NCBI GenBank assembly: GCA_905221605.1 | Contig: CAJNDS010000376.1 | Span: forward strand, 1-64,000 | Direction: 5' to 3' | Origin: Symbiodinium natans | Taxonomy: Eukaryota > Sar > Dinophyceae > Suessiales > Symbiodiniaceae | Length of the DNA: 64,000 nucleotides | Part shown: one piece after another, positions 51,701 through 63,082 of the stretch | Layout of the letters: each line of letters begins with the position of its first letter | How positions within the stretch are numbered: position 1 is the stretch's first letter | Made by a program: the position numbers and the translations under genes | Notes under the pieces: model-generated | Told to the model about the DNA's origin: nothing | The model's input: only the letters and a program-made list of their open reading frames with translations | Databases searched by the model: none

Positions 51701-52860
51701 GTGGTTTCTGAAAACATTTCTCTAAACATGTCGATCTTGAACGGCATCCTTATTTCACCTCGAGCAGAGATGAGTTTTCGGGGACAAGTATACAATGACG
51801 TAGCGCGTTCTCGGTATTGCAAAGCCCAAACTCCGCTGGGCCCGGGGCAAAAGTCCATGTTGGCGATTTGCTGAGGTTTGCTGAGTAGTTTGGGGTTACT
51901 CCCACCTGTAGGCTTGAGCCTTCGCCACACCAACTGAAACTTCTCCATCCTAGGAGCGCGCCCACCCGAGTAGAAGGTACGTGCTTTTGGAGACGGAAGG
52001 CGTTGTGTGGTGGATTTGGTTTTCTGAGACCAGATGGGGCAGTCCCAAGATCCCGCGCTCGATTTATGTAAGCAGCTGCCCGAAGTGTTGGGGACAGCGC
52101 GTTTGACTTGTAAAACGATAAGTTGAAGATACAAGGCCTGTACTACAGCGCTAACAAAAGCACAATGTTTCATTCTGCGAGCCATGGCCACTTTGCCTTG
52201 CATGACCCTTCAACCGGCAACTGCAATAGTGGCTTCTCTCTCGCTCTCGGGAAGTTGAACACTGCATCTGTTTCAACAAGATGAAGCTGTAGGCTGTTCC
52301 GCCAAACCCTACAAAAGGATTGTGAAGAAAAACACGGGCTTTGGGAGTACTAGAATTGCCGAGTGACGTCGATTGCCCAAAAGCCTAAACGCCCCTCAAA
52401 CCCAGGCCTTAGGGCCTTAGGGCCTTTCTGTTGCCTCGGCCCGATCCGTTTTCTGACTCTTGGTCCCCGCCATTGTTCCCGACTCAGTGGTCACCCAGCT
52501 TTGGAAGATCAGGAGAGGGTTTCATAAATTCTATTCTATGCTGCTTATGTTGCTTCTTGCTCCTGTGCATGGGGTTTGCCTAAGGTGCGTGAGACGGGCG
52601 TTGTGGGGAGCCTGCTTCGCAGGACCCAGAATCAGATGCATGCTGCACTTCCTTTTTCTTGCTGATGCAAGGACGCAGGTGGACAACAAAGTTTGCCGAG
52701 TTGCAAATCCGGATCTATGCTGGAAGGTCACGAAGCGTAGATCCTTCCTAGGCGCATCGCATAAGAGCGGCACATACAACTGCTTGGAGGAGGACTGTCG
52801 GCAACTACTCCAACAAGTGAAGCGCAAATATACTTCAGTATTCAGTATGCTACATGGTAT
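51701..52860. other. No recognisable gene
   Basis: Short overlapping frames on both strands, none with known motifs or convincing splice sites. Confidence 0.35.
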
Positions 52861-52922
52861 TTGAGTTCAATAGTTTTTCTATTCAGAGGTCTTGCGGCAC
52901 GGGCCGGCGTCGCCGGCGGGTT

Positions 52923-53100
52923 ACATTGGTTTTGCCGATGTTTTCGGGCCCCATCCTTCAAAAACATTGGTAAAACCAATGTTATCCGTGAATTGGGTGC
53001 TCCCAGCCAGATGGTTTGAAAACCATGGATTTTTTGGAAATCATCGGTTTTGCCGATGTTTTTGGGGCTTCATCCTTGAAAAACATTAGTAAAACCAATG
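52923..53100. repeat. Duplicated long hairpin element (two copies)
   Basis: Copy 1 has 22-base arms at 52923-52944 and 52961-52982 around a 16-base loop. Copy 2 has arms at 53042-53063 and 53079-53100. In copy 1 the two mismatches leave G-U pairs if transcribed. The following ttatccgtga word and the cccagcca word also recur, so about 120 bp is duplicated. A near-palindrome of GCCGGCG type lies just upstream (52903-52918). Confidence 0.75.
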
Positions 53101-53369
53101 TTATCCGTGATTTTCGTGATCTGAGGCTCTCTCCCAGCCAAAATTTCTCGAGGTAGTACCAAGCAACAAACTCGAATCCTGCAATTTCTCGAGTACAAAA
53201 ACCTCCATATAATCAATCACGCCCCAATACGCAAGACATGCCATCTATCCAAAACTATACCTTAGCCACCATATCTCAAACAATCATCCCCCGATAAGCA
53301 AAACCTAATATCTATACTAAACACTGTACCTTAGCAACATATCTTAAGACATCACGCCCTAAGGCTCCT

Positions 53370-54030
53370 ACAAATTTAATAAGGTTCCTATCAATTTAAA
53401 CAGGATTCTGATTCATGTTACTGAGATTCGCATAGGGTTCTCATTAATTCTACAGGATTCCTATTGGATTAGGCTCATGTTAGTTTAGTAGGATTCCTAT
53501 CAGTTCTTGTTTTTGGATTCTATTGTTTTTTCGGCCTGTTGGTTCCTATTGATTGTAGAAAGACTCCTTCTCGTTTTAATAGGATTCCTGTGAATTGTAA
53601 TTCGGGGTCTTTTTGATTTGTCAAGGGTTGCTATTCATTTTAATAGGCTTCCTCCTATTAACTGTTGTCCGGTTCCGAAAATTCAATAGAAGATTCCTAT
53701 TTATCTTCATAGGATTCCAGAAAAAGTTTCATAGAGTTCCGAATTATTAATAAGGCTCCTATTGTTTTGTAATAAGAGTCCTGTGAATTTTAATCAGTTT
53801 CTTATTCATGTTAATGGGGTTCGTGTTAATATTAAAGGGGATCTCATTCACTTTCAAGGGATTCCTATGGTTTAGACTCATGTTCATTTTAATCGGGTTC
53901 GTTGTTCTCATTCATTTTCAAGGGTTTCCTATTCATTTTAATAAGAATCTTATTAAAATACAATGAATCCTATGAACCCCATTTATTAAATTTGATCGGA
54001 ACCCTATTCGAATAAATTGGATTCCTATTT
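53370..54030. repeat. AT-rich field of degenerate ttttaataggattcctatt repeats
   Basis: Variants of ggattcctatt followed by g/cattttaa recur many times at irregular spacing with heavy sequence drift. No coding frame is seen. It looks like an old decayed short tandem repeat. Confidence 0.65.
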
Positions 54031-54217
54031 AAACTCACAGCATGCAATCCACGAGCAAATTGTTCAGGTCACTTCTGCTAGAATTAATTGTTATGAGAGC
54101 TCCCAAAAAAAAACGACCGCGCGTTGCGGGATCTTGGGGGGAGGGGAGAGATAGGGAGAAATACAGAATATTCTATGAATTAAGCCCAAAAGGGTAGGTA
54201 CATGGGGGGGGGGGGTA

Positions 54218-54236
54218 GTATATATATATATATATA
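54218..54236. repeat. (TA)n microsatellite after a G run
   Basis: A run of G (about 54205-54215) is followed by tagtatatatatatatatat. Confidence 0.8.
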
Positions 54237-54240
54237 TGCC

Positions 54241-57200
54241 GCCTCCGGATTTCACGACAGGAAATTTAGAACCCAGGCCCGTGTGCTGCAGCATCGTGAA
54301 CGCATGAGGCGTGAGTTGACTAAGGATCTTCTTGCTCGTATGCCGAACAGCAGGCAGAGTCCTCAGGCCCAACCAAGCGCTACGGAAGTCCCCGCCCACC
54401 CTGCAGATACTGCAGAAACGGCTCGCAGCCCAGGTCCTGAAACAGGAGAAGATTTTAGCAGTGTCACAGGGGAAGACCCCATGCCAGCCATAGACGATGA
54501 ACAGATCGACATGAGCGAATGCCTTCTTGATCGCCCGTGACATAGTCTTCGAACGACAAAGCAAACATGATGGCATAGACCACCTGAATGAAGTCATTCA
54601 GAAGCATTTTTTTACTACAGGGCGAGGAAGCCTCAGAGTTGTTTCGAGTCGGTCAACAGCATGATGGACCGCGGTCCCGTCAAAATGACGAGACCATGAT
54701 CTCCTATATTGGCTGCAGGAAGAGATGGTGGATCACCCTGAAAGAGCTTGATGCCAGCCTTTCTGTACTATCTCCGAACCCATGAGGGCCAATCTCTTGG
54801 TTGAGTTGTCAGGTTCATCGAAGTCGAGCAGTTGATGGTTAAACCAGCCGCTAAGGAAGAAACCGTTGATGAGTACGCTCGTGTCCTCACAAGACACCAT
54901 TGTGTGGTTAACCTCAGCGAAAGGCTTAGAGAAGAACCGTCGAACTCGACGAAGTTCCTATGAAGGTAAGGGTAGAAAGTACCCGTGGTATAACGCCCCA
55001 CAATCTCGACCTCCATACATGAGTGGAGGAGCATCGCTCACGAAAGCAAGGTGTGGATATCACTCATCTGAACATGCCGATGGTTATCCGCAGGAAGAGA
55101 TTTGGGAGTGAGTCTGATGGTTGGGGCAGCTATTATGCCAATGAAACTTCGCCCGAATCGTATTTGAGTGAGGAAACGCCTGAGAACGACCAGGACATAG
55201 ATCCCGAATTGGTCGATGCTCTGAACGCTTACTCCTCATAGGCCTAGAAGACCTAGGCGAGGAGCATGCTGAAGCAGCGCAGCTCGCCTATGCATCCCAG
55301 ACAGCCCTCTACTCTACTTTCCAAAAGGGAAAACGGTAGGCGAGCAGCGTGCTGAAGCAGCACAGTTCGCTTATGCATCCCAGACAGCCCTCTACTCTAC
55401 TTTCCAAAAGGGAAAAGGTAAAGATCAGGGCAAAGGCAAAGGCAAGGGCAAAGGCTTCGGCAAGGGCAAGCTTGCACAGTCGAACCTATCCATAGCAGAT
55501 AGGAAGGCTAAGCTACAAGAACTCAAAGCAAAGTCGAGGTGTCTTCGGTGTGGTGCAATTGGTCATTGGGCAGGAGATAAAGAGTGTCGCTTCAGAACTA
55601 ATGAACGACCCACACCTCCTTCCAATCCCAGTCCAGGTGCTGGTGCATCTCCAGTTGCTTTCATGGCTGAAACAGCTAACGACGAAGACGTCGACCCTTT
55701 CCACTTGACAGTTGATGAACCGTTGCCAGCAGGATTTCCAGGCAATGTGCAGCAGCAGATTGGACCTATTGCAACCTCAGCCCCTAGGGTCATAGTGCCC
55801 AGGACTTCCCGAACAGATCAAAGCAATCAAGCTCTTACGTCCGATTCGCCCCCCAATAGGTGCTTCTACAGTCTTCATGTTTGGACATCGCAAAGGCTTG
55901 ACTTGGTGCCAGGTCCTTCTCCATTACCCATCGTATTACCTTTGGGGTAGAGAGCAGAAGGGACCGAGCAAAGGACTCGTGGATTTCCTTGATTGGGTTA
56001 CCGAGTATTACATAGTCGAAGGCAACAGTCGTGACCCAAGAGCACATATAGAGGTCATACAGCGAGACATTCCTCTTAGCGAGACCCTTCTCCACAGCCA
56101 CCTGCCAGGAGTGGACGTACAAGTCTCAACACAGTTGATGATGACTCCGGGAATGCCCAGGGAGAGGGCTTCCCATTGTCAATGTTCAAGAGGACCCTGG
56201 GATATTTGCTATTTTGTAGAAGGCTACCTGGTATATTGGATTCCCATTCATGCGCCGCAGGCAAGGCTCCGTTTGACTAAGACGGTGCATGAAGGTCGTG
56301 CATTTGTGAACAGCCCCGAGCATAGACGCTGTAGTTGACTGTTGGCTGTTGATATCTGTTTGGGATTATACCGCGTCAATCAGCCCAGTGCATAAAAGAG
56401 TACAGGAAGATCGTCTACAGCTGCATTGAGCACATGCTACACTGTCGGATCGCCACCTTTGCTCGCAGGCACAGATCTTGGAGATACAGGAGGAGCCATT
56501 GCCGAAGCCCCGTCAGGGGCCGAGTCCCAAAGGGGCGAGGTGTTCCGGCCACTGTGCGGCCCCACCTCCTCAGGTAGCGGGCTGTGGAGTCGGCGAAGGC
56601 GGTGACCTATAAGGCGCCCCGCTGCAGGTATCTATGGTCGATGCATTGGTGCAGTCAGAAGGCACCGGCGAATGCCGAGGCGAATGCAGGACCTCATGAG
56701 ATTCCACCACGCCCTCTGACGAGGGTAACTCGTGCGCAGGCAAAAATTGCCGTTTATGGGCTCACAGGACTTGGAAAATCCAACCTACAGAGAACCGAGC
56801 CAATTTTGCCCGCATCGTCAGTGAGCTCAGAGGATTTCCGGAATTCGGTTCAAAAAACCTACGAAGTCCAGGCTATCGTCGTGGATGTGGACATATGATG
56901 AAAGACATCCAATGGGATGGATCAAGAATCCACCGCGTTGGCTTCCATCCAGAAAACCTGGACTAGGTTCATGCTTGCCAGTAAGGCAGTGCTGGATTGG
57001 ACCTTGAGCGCGGGTAATAGGCCCCGCTGCAAGATGTTTATCGTTTTGCGCGACAAGATTTGCCGCCGTAGAGCAGTGGGAGGAGCATATCTCCTTTCCC
57101 ATCTCATTTCGCGCAAGCGCCCTAAGACTCCTTTGCGGATGTCCATAGAGACAGCCCCGAACACATGGAGTTCCATGGCCACTACCGCCTGCCGGGGTAC

Positions 57201-57360
57201 ATGTGAAGACTGTACCGACTGTACCCATAGTGGTGCCTTATTAAACGTGTTTTGGTCAACAACCGCGCAGGCGCAGGCCGCGCAGCAAGCATCGGTCAAG
57301 GCGGAGGAGAGAAAGGTAAAACCAAAGATAAGACGGGTGGAAAACGCCCAGTTATGACCG
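54241..57360 (+). pseudogene. Decayed Copia-type gag/pol remnant
   Basis: Protein-like pieces on the plus strand are interrupted by frame changes and stops. The clearest is a Lys/Gly-rich stretch (KGKGKGKGFGKGK near 55430) followed by a zinc knuckle at 55540-55587 (C-X2-C-X4-H-X6-C), the usual Gag nucleocapsid arrangement, here with six residues before the last cysteine. Upstream, charged helical pieces (54260-54540 and 55023-55240) fit Gag. Downstream pieces to about 57360 are too broken to name. An 83-bp tandem duplication (55255-55420) breaks the frame ahead of the knuckle. No LTRs were found. Confidence 0.55.
55255..55420. repeat. 83-bp tandem duplication inside the gag remnant
   Basis: Copies at 55255-55337 and 55338-55420 share nearly all bases, with the word gctgaagcag at 55268 and 55351. 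Because 83 is not a multiple of three, the duplication shifts the frame. Confidence 0.85.
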
Positions 57361-57485
57361 AAAAGGTACCAGATGGATCGTAATGTCAGTATCCGCCGAA
57401 ATGGTGATTCATTCTTTCAAGCTGGTCGCGAGCCCCGGGATGACGTTCCTCATCGCAGCCAGGTACATGAATTTACATCCCGACA

Positions 57486-57791
57486 ATGTGTCTTGAGACG
57501 TACATGAACCAATGGGAATGGTTTCTTTGCTTATTCTCACATGCTCCAATGAGTGCAGAAGTATGGGACGACGATTTCTCTGCACAAGGATGTTCTTTCA
57601 AGTGGTACCATGGCTACGAGCAGGAACTACATTCCATTGGTGACTGTGGATACAAGCGACGGAATATTGTTGTTTGGCCCAGTTTTACCTCACGAAAAGT
57701 GAGAGGAATGAATTCTTTCAATCACGAAATGTGGTTATGGGACCTACTCAGTGACAACTTGTTTGTAGAAGTCGATGTGACTCGGAGATAA
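57486..57791 (+). CDS. Hypothetical 101-codon ORF
   Basis: The frame has a plausible amino-acid mix (many Trp, Asp and Cys residues, for example MNQWEWFLCLFSHAPM) but no recognised domain or clear splice sites. It may be an exon or a chance frame next to the gag remnant. Confidence 0.2.
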   Translation: MCLETYMNQWEWFLCLFSHAPMSAEVWDDDFSAQGCSFKWYHGYEQELHSIGDCGYKRRNIVVWPSFTSRKVRGMNSFNHEMWLWDLLSDNLFVEVDVTRR

Positions 57792-57799
57792 GACGGGTG

Positions 57800-58739
57800 T
57801 GAAATATCACCTAGTCAGGAGTGTATAGTGTACAGACGAGGTCACATCTCCTTAGATCTACTTCCTTTACTGTAGAGCTCAAACTCCAAACCCCGAAAAT
57901 AGGGAGGTTTGATTGATTTGTTTAACTCCGCAGGCCTTGAGCTCATACTGCCTTTAGAGCCCGAAAAAGTGCTGCCCAGGAACTGCTCCTTAGAGATCCC
58001 GCTTCAGAATCTTTAATGTCGGGTTCTGGTTTAAACCCCCGCCTCCCTCCCCCCCCCAAACAAGTTTCGGACCGGAATAGATGGTGTTAGAAGTTGTTGG
58101 GGGGGGGGGGGGGGTGTGTTTATTTTTTTTTGGGGGGGGGTTGCCCACGCGGACTCTACGGCCTCATCTGGGCCATTCCTGGCCCTTTCCACCAGGAAGG
58201 CTGAAGCCTTTGGGCTTGAGTTTCTGAGCTGTAGCCAGCTGGAGCCTTTGGGTTTCGCATCTGTGTGCACTATTCCGACCCCTTTTCAATATTGCTACTG
58301 TGAATCTCCAATATTCGTGGGGTACCCCCCTTTAAGAAAATTGATCGCTTGGCTGTTTTGAAAAGATTTGAGTAGGCAAGGCGCGTTATGGGTGTGTGGG
58401 CTGTGGAATTGGGTACAGTAGCAAAGGCAGGTAGGAAGGGGGACCATGGGCTGTGAAGCTCTAGCTAGGAGGCAGCGATTTTTTGCAAGATAACACCAAG
58501 GTACGGACCAAAGCGACCACAACCACAGGCCACAAATGACAAAGGAAGCCGAGCGGGGGGAGTTTAGGCAGATCCAGCGCTGCGGGAACGGTGGGGGGGC
58601 TTCACTTGTACTCGACCGTGGCGAAGGCCGGGGTCGGCGGATAATTGTACCATAGTATAGTTTTTTCCATATATGCTGTCATCATTTGCTGAGAGTACGG
58701 TTGGCTCTGGTCAGGCCAAGTGCATTGTCTCAACGCAAG
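57800..58739. other. Spacer with long G and T homopolymers
   Basis: No gene is recognised. Runs of G interrupted by T-rich bases occupy 58097-58140, and further G runs occur nearby. Such tracts are prone to assembly error. Confidence 0.5.
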
Positions 58740-59930
58740 TTTACGCGCGGTTAATATTATATTGTACGCGTGAATGAATGAGGAAAAGCCCCTATAATAT
58801 TCACTTCACGTCTAATAAATAAAACAAGCGTGCATTCTTTACCTTGTTTTATGATTAGAAGTGTGAATATTAATAGGGAGCACCAGGAAACGACCAATGA
58901 TGCACCTGTCAAAAGGGGTCTTTGGGAAGGGTCTCAAGGTGTGATGGGATAGGAAAAAGCTGTCTAGAAAGGGTGCGTCTTTAAGGTTTAGAAAGGTGTA
59001 CGTCCTAAAGGTGAATCATCTGTCTTGGTACGTTCATTTCACCTCCAAGAACCCCCAATATTAATATTAAAAGGGCTTACAATAAACGTAGTGCAGCGTG
59101 AGGCCCGTTATGATATTAATATTGGGCCCTTTAGTATTATTATGAGGAGAGAACACAATGAACTGCATTTGTAATGAAATGAACGTAGTGAATGTAAGCA
59201 CGAAATGGAGTGAATGTGTGAACGAAGTAGTACGTCCGTGAGCTATAATTCTATTCATAATGTGCTAATATAATAAGATGAAGAGAGAAGACTATTTAGC
59301 TGGCATTATAAGGACGAAATGGAATGTAGGACGCATGAATGCCAGTGAAATAGACTGAACGTAGTGCGGCCTTACTAATACTACTATTTGGCCGCTAATA
59401 TACGATTATTTTATGCGCTCTTCCTTTTAGTTTATTTGTAAAGAGCGCCTTAATAGTAATATAATTGTAAGCGCGGGAAAAGAAGAATATTATAATAACC
59501 CCGCGCGTATAGAAAGAACGAAATAATGTAGGAAAAAGCCCTAATTTAGATATCTTTTCATGGGGCTTTTTCTCCATCACCAGTAAACATTAGAATTATA
59601 GTATTATAAGGGGGCAATATTAATAGTACTTTGTGGCCCCCTTATAAACCCCTTAATAATAATACAAATGGCCCGGGCAAATATTGTATCTTATTAGAAG
59701 CCCGGGAAAAAAGGGCAAATTTCATCAATTAAAACCGTGCATCGTTTCACTCTTTACATTTTTATTATAAAATTGTATGCCCTTTTAGTAGTATTAATAC
59801 GGGCGTATAAAGAGCGAGAAATAGACGCCCTAACATTCATTTCGTTCATTACGTTCTCCTTTCACGCTCATAATATTAACTTCGTGCGTCATTCACATGT
59901 TCACTCCTTACATGTCTCTGTGAACATCCT
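58740..59930. other. AT-rich island packed with perfect stem-loops
   Basis: Many inverted repeats, mostly with GC-rich arms, enclose AT-rich loops: 58791-58828 with 58843-58877 (imperfect); 59054-59076 with 59103-59126; GCGGCC 59366 with GGCCGC 59390; GCGCTCTT 59415 with AAGAGCGC 59441; GCGCGGG 59471 with CCCGCGC 59500; GAAAAAGCCC near 59532 with GGGCTTTTTC near 59563; TTATAAGGGGGC 59604 with GCCCCCTTATAA 59636; CCCGGGC 59672 with GCCCGGG 59700. Words such as gaacgtagtgaatg and ttcatttcgttcatt recur. No coding frame is seen. The style resembles palindrome-rich organelle intergenic DNA. Confidence 0.75.
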
Positions 59931-60090
59931 CGGGTTTTGAACAGCGTAGACGGCACTGAAAGAGACGATCGCGTCGCAGACTACAACTTCCATGGCTTGG
60001 GCTTGATTTGCCTCAACGGGAGGGCCAGCAACCGTAGTCTCTGAAAAAGTCTTCTGCTGCTCAACTTCCAGAGTGAAGTAATGCATTCTC
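59916..60090 (-). CDS. Candidate exon on the minus strand
   Basis: The minus-strand frame reads MHYFTLEVEQQKTFSETTVA then GPPVEANQAQAMEVVVCDAI and so on, a natural-looking protein stretch bordering the AT island. Splice sites and family are not determined. Confidence 0.3.
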
Positions 60091-60805
60091 CAACAGCACA
60101 TTGCGAGCCCTGGCAAAGGACCTTCTGAAGCAGTGCGATCACAAGCTTATGCTGGGTGGTCTCGGAATCATCGCCTGCGGAAAATGTGAGTACAGGAGCG
60201 TTGGCCGCCTGGCCCTAACATGCGCCTTAAATTGGGATGTGGAACAGTTGAATGGTTCCGCAGACGCAGGAGCGCAGCCTCCATCACCAAGCCCAAGGAT
60301 GACGACACGAAACTGTGGTTGTCGAGTAGTATGCTATTTTTAAATGTCAGTATGGATTAAGTAGCCTATCCATCGTGGCTTCCTTGGATTCTTGAAATTC
60401 CTAGGAAAAGGCGGCCTCTCCCCGACAGCTTTCCACATGGAAGCCAGCTGGAAGCATCCTGCTGGGCCGAGCGCTTTCACCGGGCAGATGCGGCAGGGGT
60501 TTCGGACGTGGCATTTGGAAGAAATTTTGCCTCAAAGTTCTGGTGGTTCTAGCTTGATTCGCAGCCGTGGCCATATTGGTATTTTTAGAGCAATGGAATA
60601 TAGCAATACAGTTTCTTAAGTATAGCGACATAGCGCGTGTTTCATATTCAAAGCACTCTAGTTGCAGATTGAGCCGAGGTTGACAACGAGGCCCTCACCT
60701 GCGTGGCCGGAAATTGGGTGAACTCCAGGGGGAAGCCGGCGCTGCAGGGGTTCACCTGTGGCGCTTGTGTACAGGCTTGGTCACTTTCTGTCGGTTATGT
60801 TCCCT

Positions 60806-60832
60806 GCATATATATATATATATACACATATA
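60806..60832. repeat. (TA)n microsatellite
   Basis: tgcatatatatatatatatacacatata. Confidence 0.8.
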
Positions 60833-61058
60833 CTTTCGTCTCTAGTGTGTGCAACAGCGCACTCTTGTACGACGCAGAAAATGGAGAAAGTAGTATACGC
60901 TCAAGAACATGTCTGGACTGCACCTTCGTGCTCGGAGCCTGGGGTTTGGAAAATCTAGCCTTGCGGCTTCAAACCACATTACAACTGCTGCAACCTGCAA
61001 GAAGAGTCGCCCAAGGAAACAGTCGGAAAGCTCGGATCTCAGTTTGCAACGACAGCAG

Positions 61059-61153
61059 CAGGTTGTGACGCCCAAGTATGCGGACCTCGACCTCCGTGAG
61101 AAGCAGGAGCTGTTCTTCCTGGATGGTATGAAGATCCGCTTAATGGTGGACAG
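61059..61153 (+). CDS. Exon of a multi-exon gene
   Basis: This exon encodes QVVTPKYADLDLREKQELFF then LDGMKIRLMVD. The 5' edge is uncertain (AG at 61057-61058). The 3' edge is fixed by phase: GAC AG joins G TCG GAG after removal of a 110-bp GT-AG intron (61154-61263). The intron is bordered by the same word, caggtcg, on both sides. Confidence 0.5.
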
Positions 61154-61263
61154 GTCGCAGACTTATTTTTTGTGGGGGTGGGGTACCTCGCCGCATTGGG
61201 CGGTGGGATATTATGATCGGGCAAAGTGTTGCTCGGGAAAAAGTTGATGGGCTTCCTGGCCAG

Positions 61264-61901
61264 GTCGGAGCGGCCTCTATGGGTGTCCAGGTCTGGGGCG
61301 TTGAAAGAGGAGGAAGACGAGAGTGCGACGTTGGTGGCGGAGATGGAAGACGGAGTGTCGGACGTCTTTCGACGCTACAGGATCCTCCGCTATTGGGACT
61401 GCCTCGAGCGGGACGCGGCCGAGGGCCTCAAAGCAAGCACGTGCACAAGCACGGCCTCCGAGACGCAGCTCTTCAAGCCTGCGGAGTTGGGAGCCGCCCT
61501 TTTCCGAGAGTTCCAGGCCGAGGAGCTCAATAAGCGGCCTGACAAGTCCTGGTCCAAGAGGCAAGAGGCAAAATCCAACTCCTCTTCGGTACCTTTGACC
61601 ATCCGCGACCTGCAGATTGACCTCGACTGCGACGGCCACGTTTTGAGCTCCTTTGGACTGTACGGGAAGATCGGCAGCGCCCATGGTCTCCAGGCTAGTT
61701 GCGTGCCCGCCAGTACCTACCACCATGGGACGAAGCACGAACAAATGATCGAGGGATGGGTGCAGATTGTGAACGAGAAGACTGGAAAGTGCTGGGCTGT
61801 CGTGAATAATAAGTTCAGGTTGCATTCTTGCCGCTTGAACAAGGACAATCAGTTCTTTGCCCTGGTGCCGAGTGGAGAAGGCTTCCAGCTCAAGTGCCTT
61901 G
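61264..61901 (+). CDS. Exon with possible beta-trefoil lectin-like segment
   Basis: This is a long exon in phase with 61059-61153. The N-terminal half is acidic and helical (LVAEMEDGVSDVFRRYRILR). The C-terminal part (EGWVQIVNEKTGKCWAVVNN then RLHSCRLNKDNQFFALV...FQLKCLG) has the spaced Cys, Trp and Gly pattern of a ricin-type beta-trefoil repeat, which would bind sugars. That match is by eye only. A donor GTATGC follows at 61902. The open frame continues to 62080, but the extra part looks intronic. Confidence 0.5.
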
Positions 61902-62366
61902 GTATGCGCTGGAGCAATACGTGTGCACACGAACCTGCACGGATGGGAGTGCGCCATGCTGTCCTGAAAAAGATCCGCAAGGACAAAGTGGAATGGACTG
62001 GTTTATACGGAGTACATCTACAAGCAGCTGGACGATGGGACTCTCGCTTGAGACTTAAGACTCAGCTTGTCGGGCATTGAGTATCGGAAACACTTCATAT
62101 CTGAGCTACACAGAAGCTCAGGAGATGGAGGCGAAAAAAAAAAGGAGTTGAACAAGATATGGTGGCATCGGGCGAGGATATCGTCGCGACAGCGCTGGTT
62201 TCACACAAAAAACAATGGACCGGTATGTGGAACATTTTCGGAAAGAAAACATACCTGGAAATTAAAATTCCCTCGACAGCATGCAGTTTGGAAGCATGAG
62301 TTGTTGCTTTATTTCAATGCCGATTCGGTGATGCATTACATTCGCTTGTGACATGTGTTTTGCAAG

Positions 62367-62533
62367 TCAAGTCAGGTGATCAGTTGGATAAGTGTGTCCA
62401 GAACGTTGGCCATGGTCTGGTTGGATTTGTGGATGCCCCGCTGGTGTGCTTTGGCGATCAGCTGCTGACCATGGTCAAGAAGACTAAACGCAAGATAACC
62501 CACGAGCACCTTGGACTGTTGGTGCCTGCATGA
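62367..62533 (+). CDS. Probable terminal exon, unknown protein
   Basis: This exon reads KSGDQLDKCVQNVGHGLVGF, then VDAPLVCFGDQLLTMVKKTK, and ends with TGA at 62531-62533. It begins after tgcaag. It may be the last coding exon of the gene at 61059-61901, but no direct phase link was established across the gap. Confidence 0.35.
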
Positions 62534-63082
62534 CTCCGACTAGTTCCAACAGCCTGTTATGTAGTGTACGCGAATATGCGATTGTATGAAGTAGACCATA
62601 CACAGTATCCTATGTAGTTAGACAGTGCTATATGAGCCGAGGTGTCGCCACGTGGCCGCTTTGGGATCCTGCGCGATAAATTACACAGCAAAGGTGAAGA
62701 TTGACAACTTTGAATTGAACCAGAATCTGGTGTCTCGGTATGTTACGACTGCCCGCCCTAAGTTGTGCTTTGCCAGGGGGTGGGTGAGTTGGTTGCGACC
62801 TGTCGGTGACCCTTGACGACAGTGTACTGTTTTCTGCGGACTACATAGCCGCACTGCTAGAGTGATCCTGAGAAGGATTTGTTTTTTGGGAGACTGCTAG
62901 TTATTCAGCCCAAAGATTATCCCCAAAGATTCAGCATTCCAGCTTTAGGGAAACTACCATCCAACGCACATCTGGTATCTGTGACGTGTGCAGTTTAGTA
63001 TGGTATGGGATAGCAGTGTGCAGTATGGACAGCGGCTGTCGGCTTCAAGTAAAGCCAGCATGGTACCTTTTGACCCTAAAGG
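62534..63082. other. No recognisable gene
   Basis: A short frame (62640-62816) contains the protein-like stretch AINYTAKVKIDNFELNQNLV but cannot be placed in a gene. Nothing else is seen. Confidence 0.3.

Noticed and set aside
51679-52203. 174-codon minus-strand ORF with a hydrophobic start
   Set aside because: No domain or composition support, and it overlaps the plus-strand Apple-like exon region.
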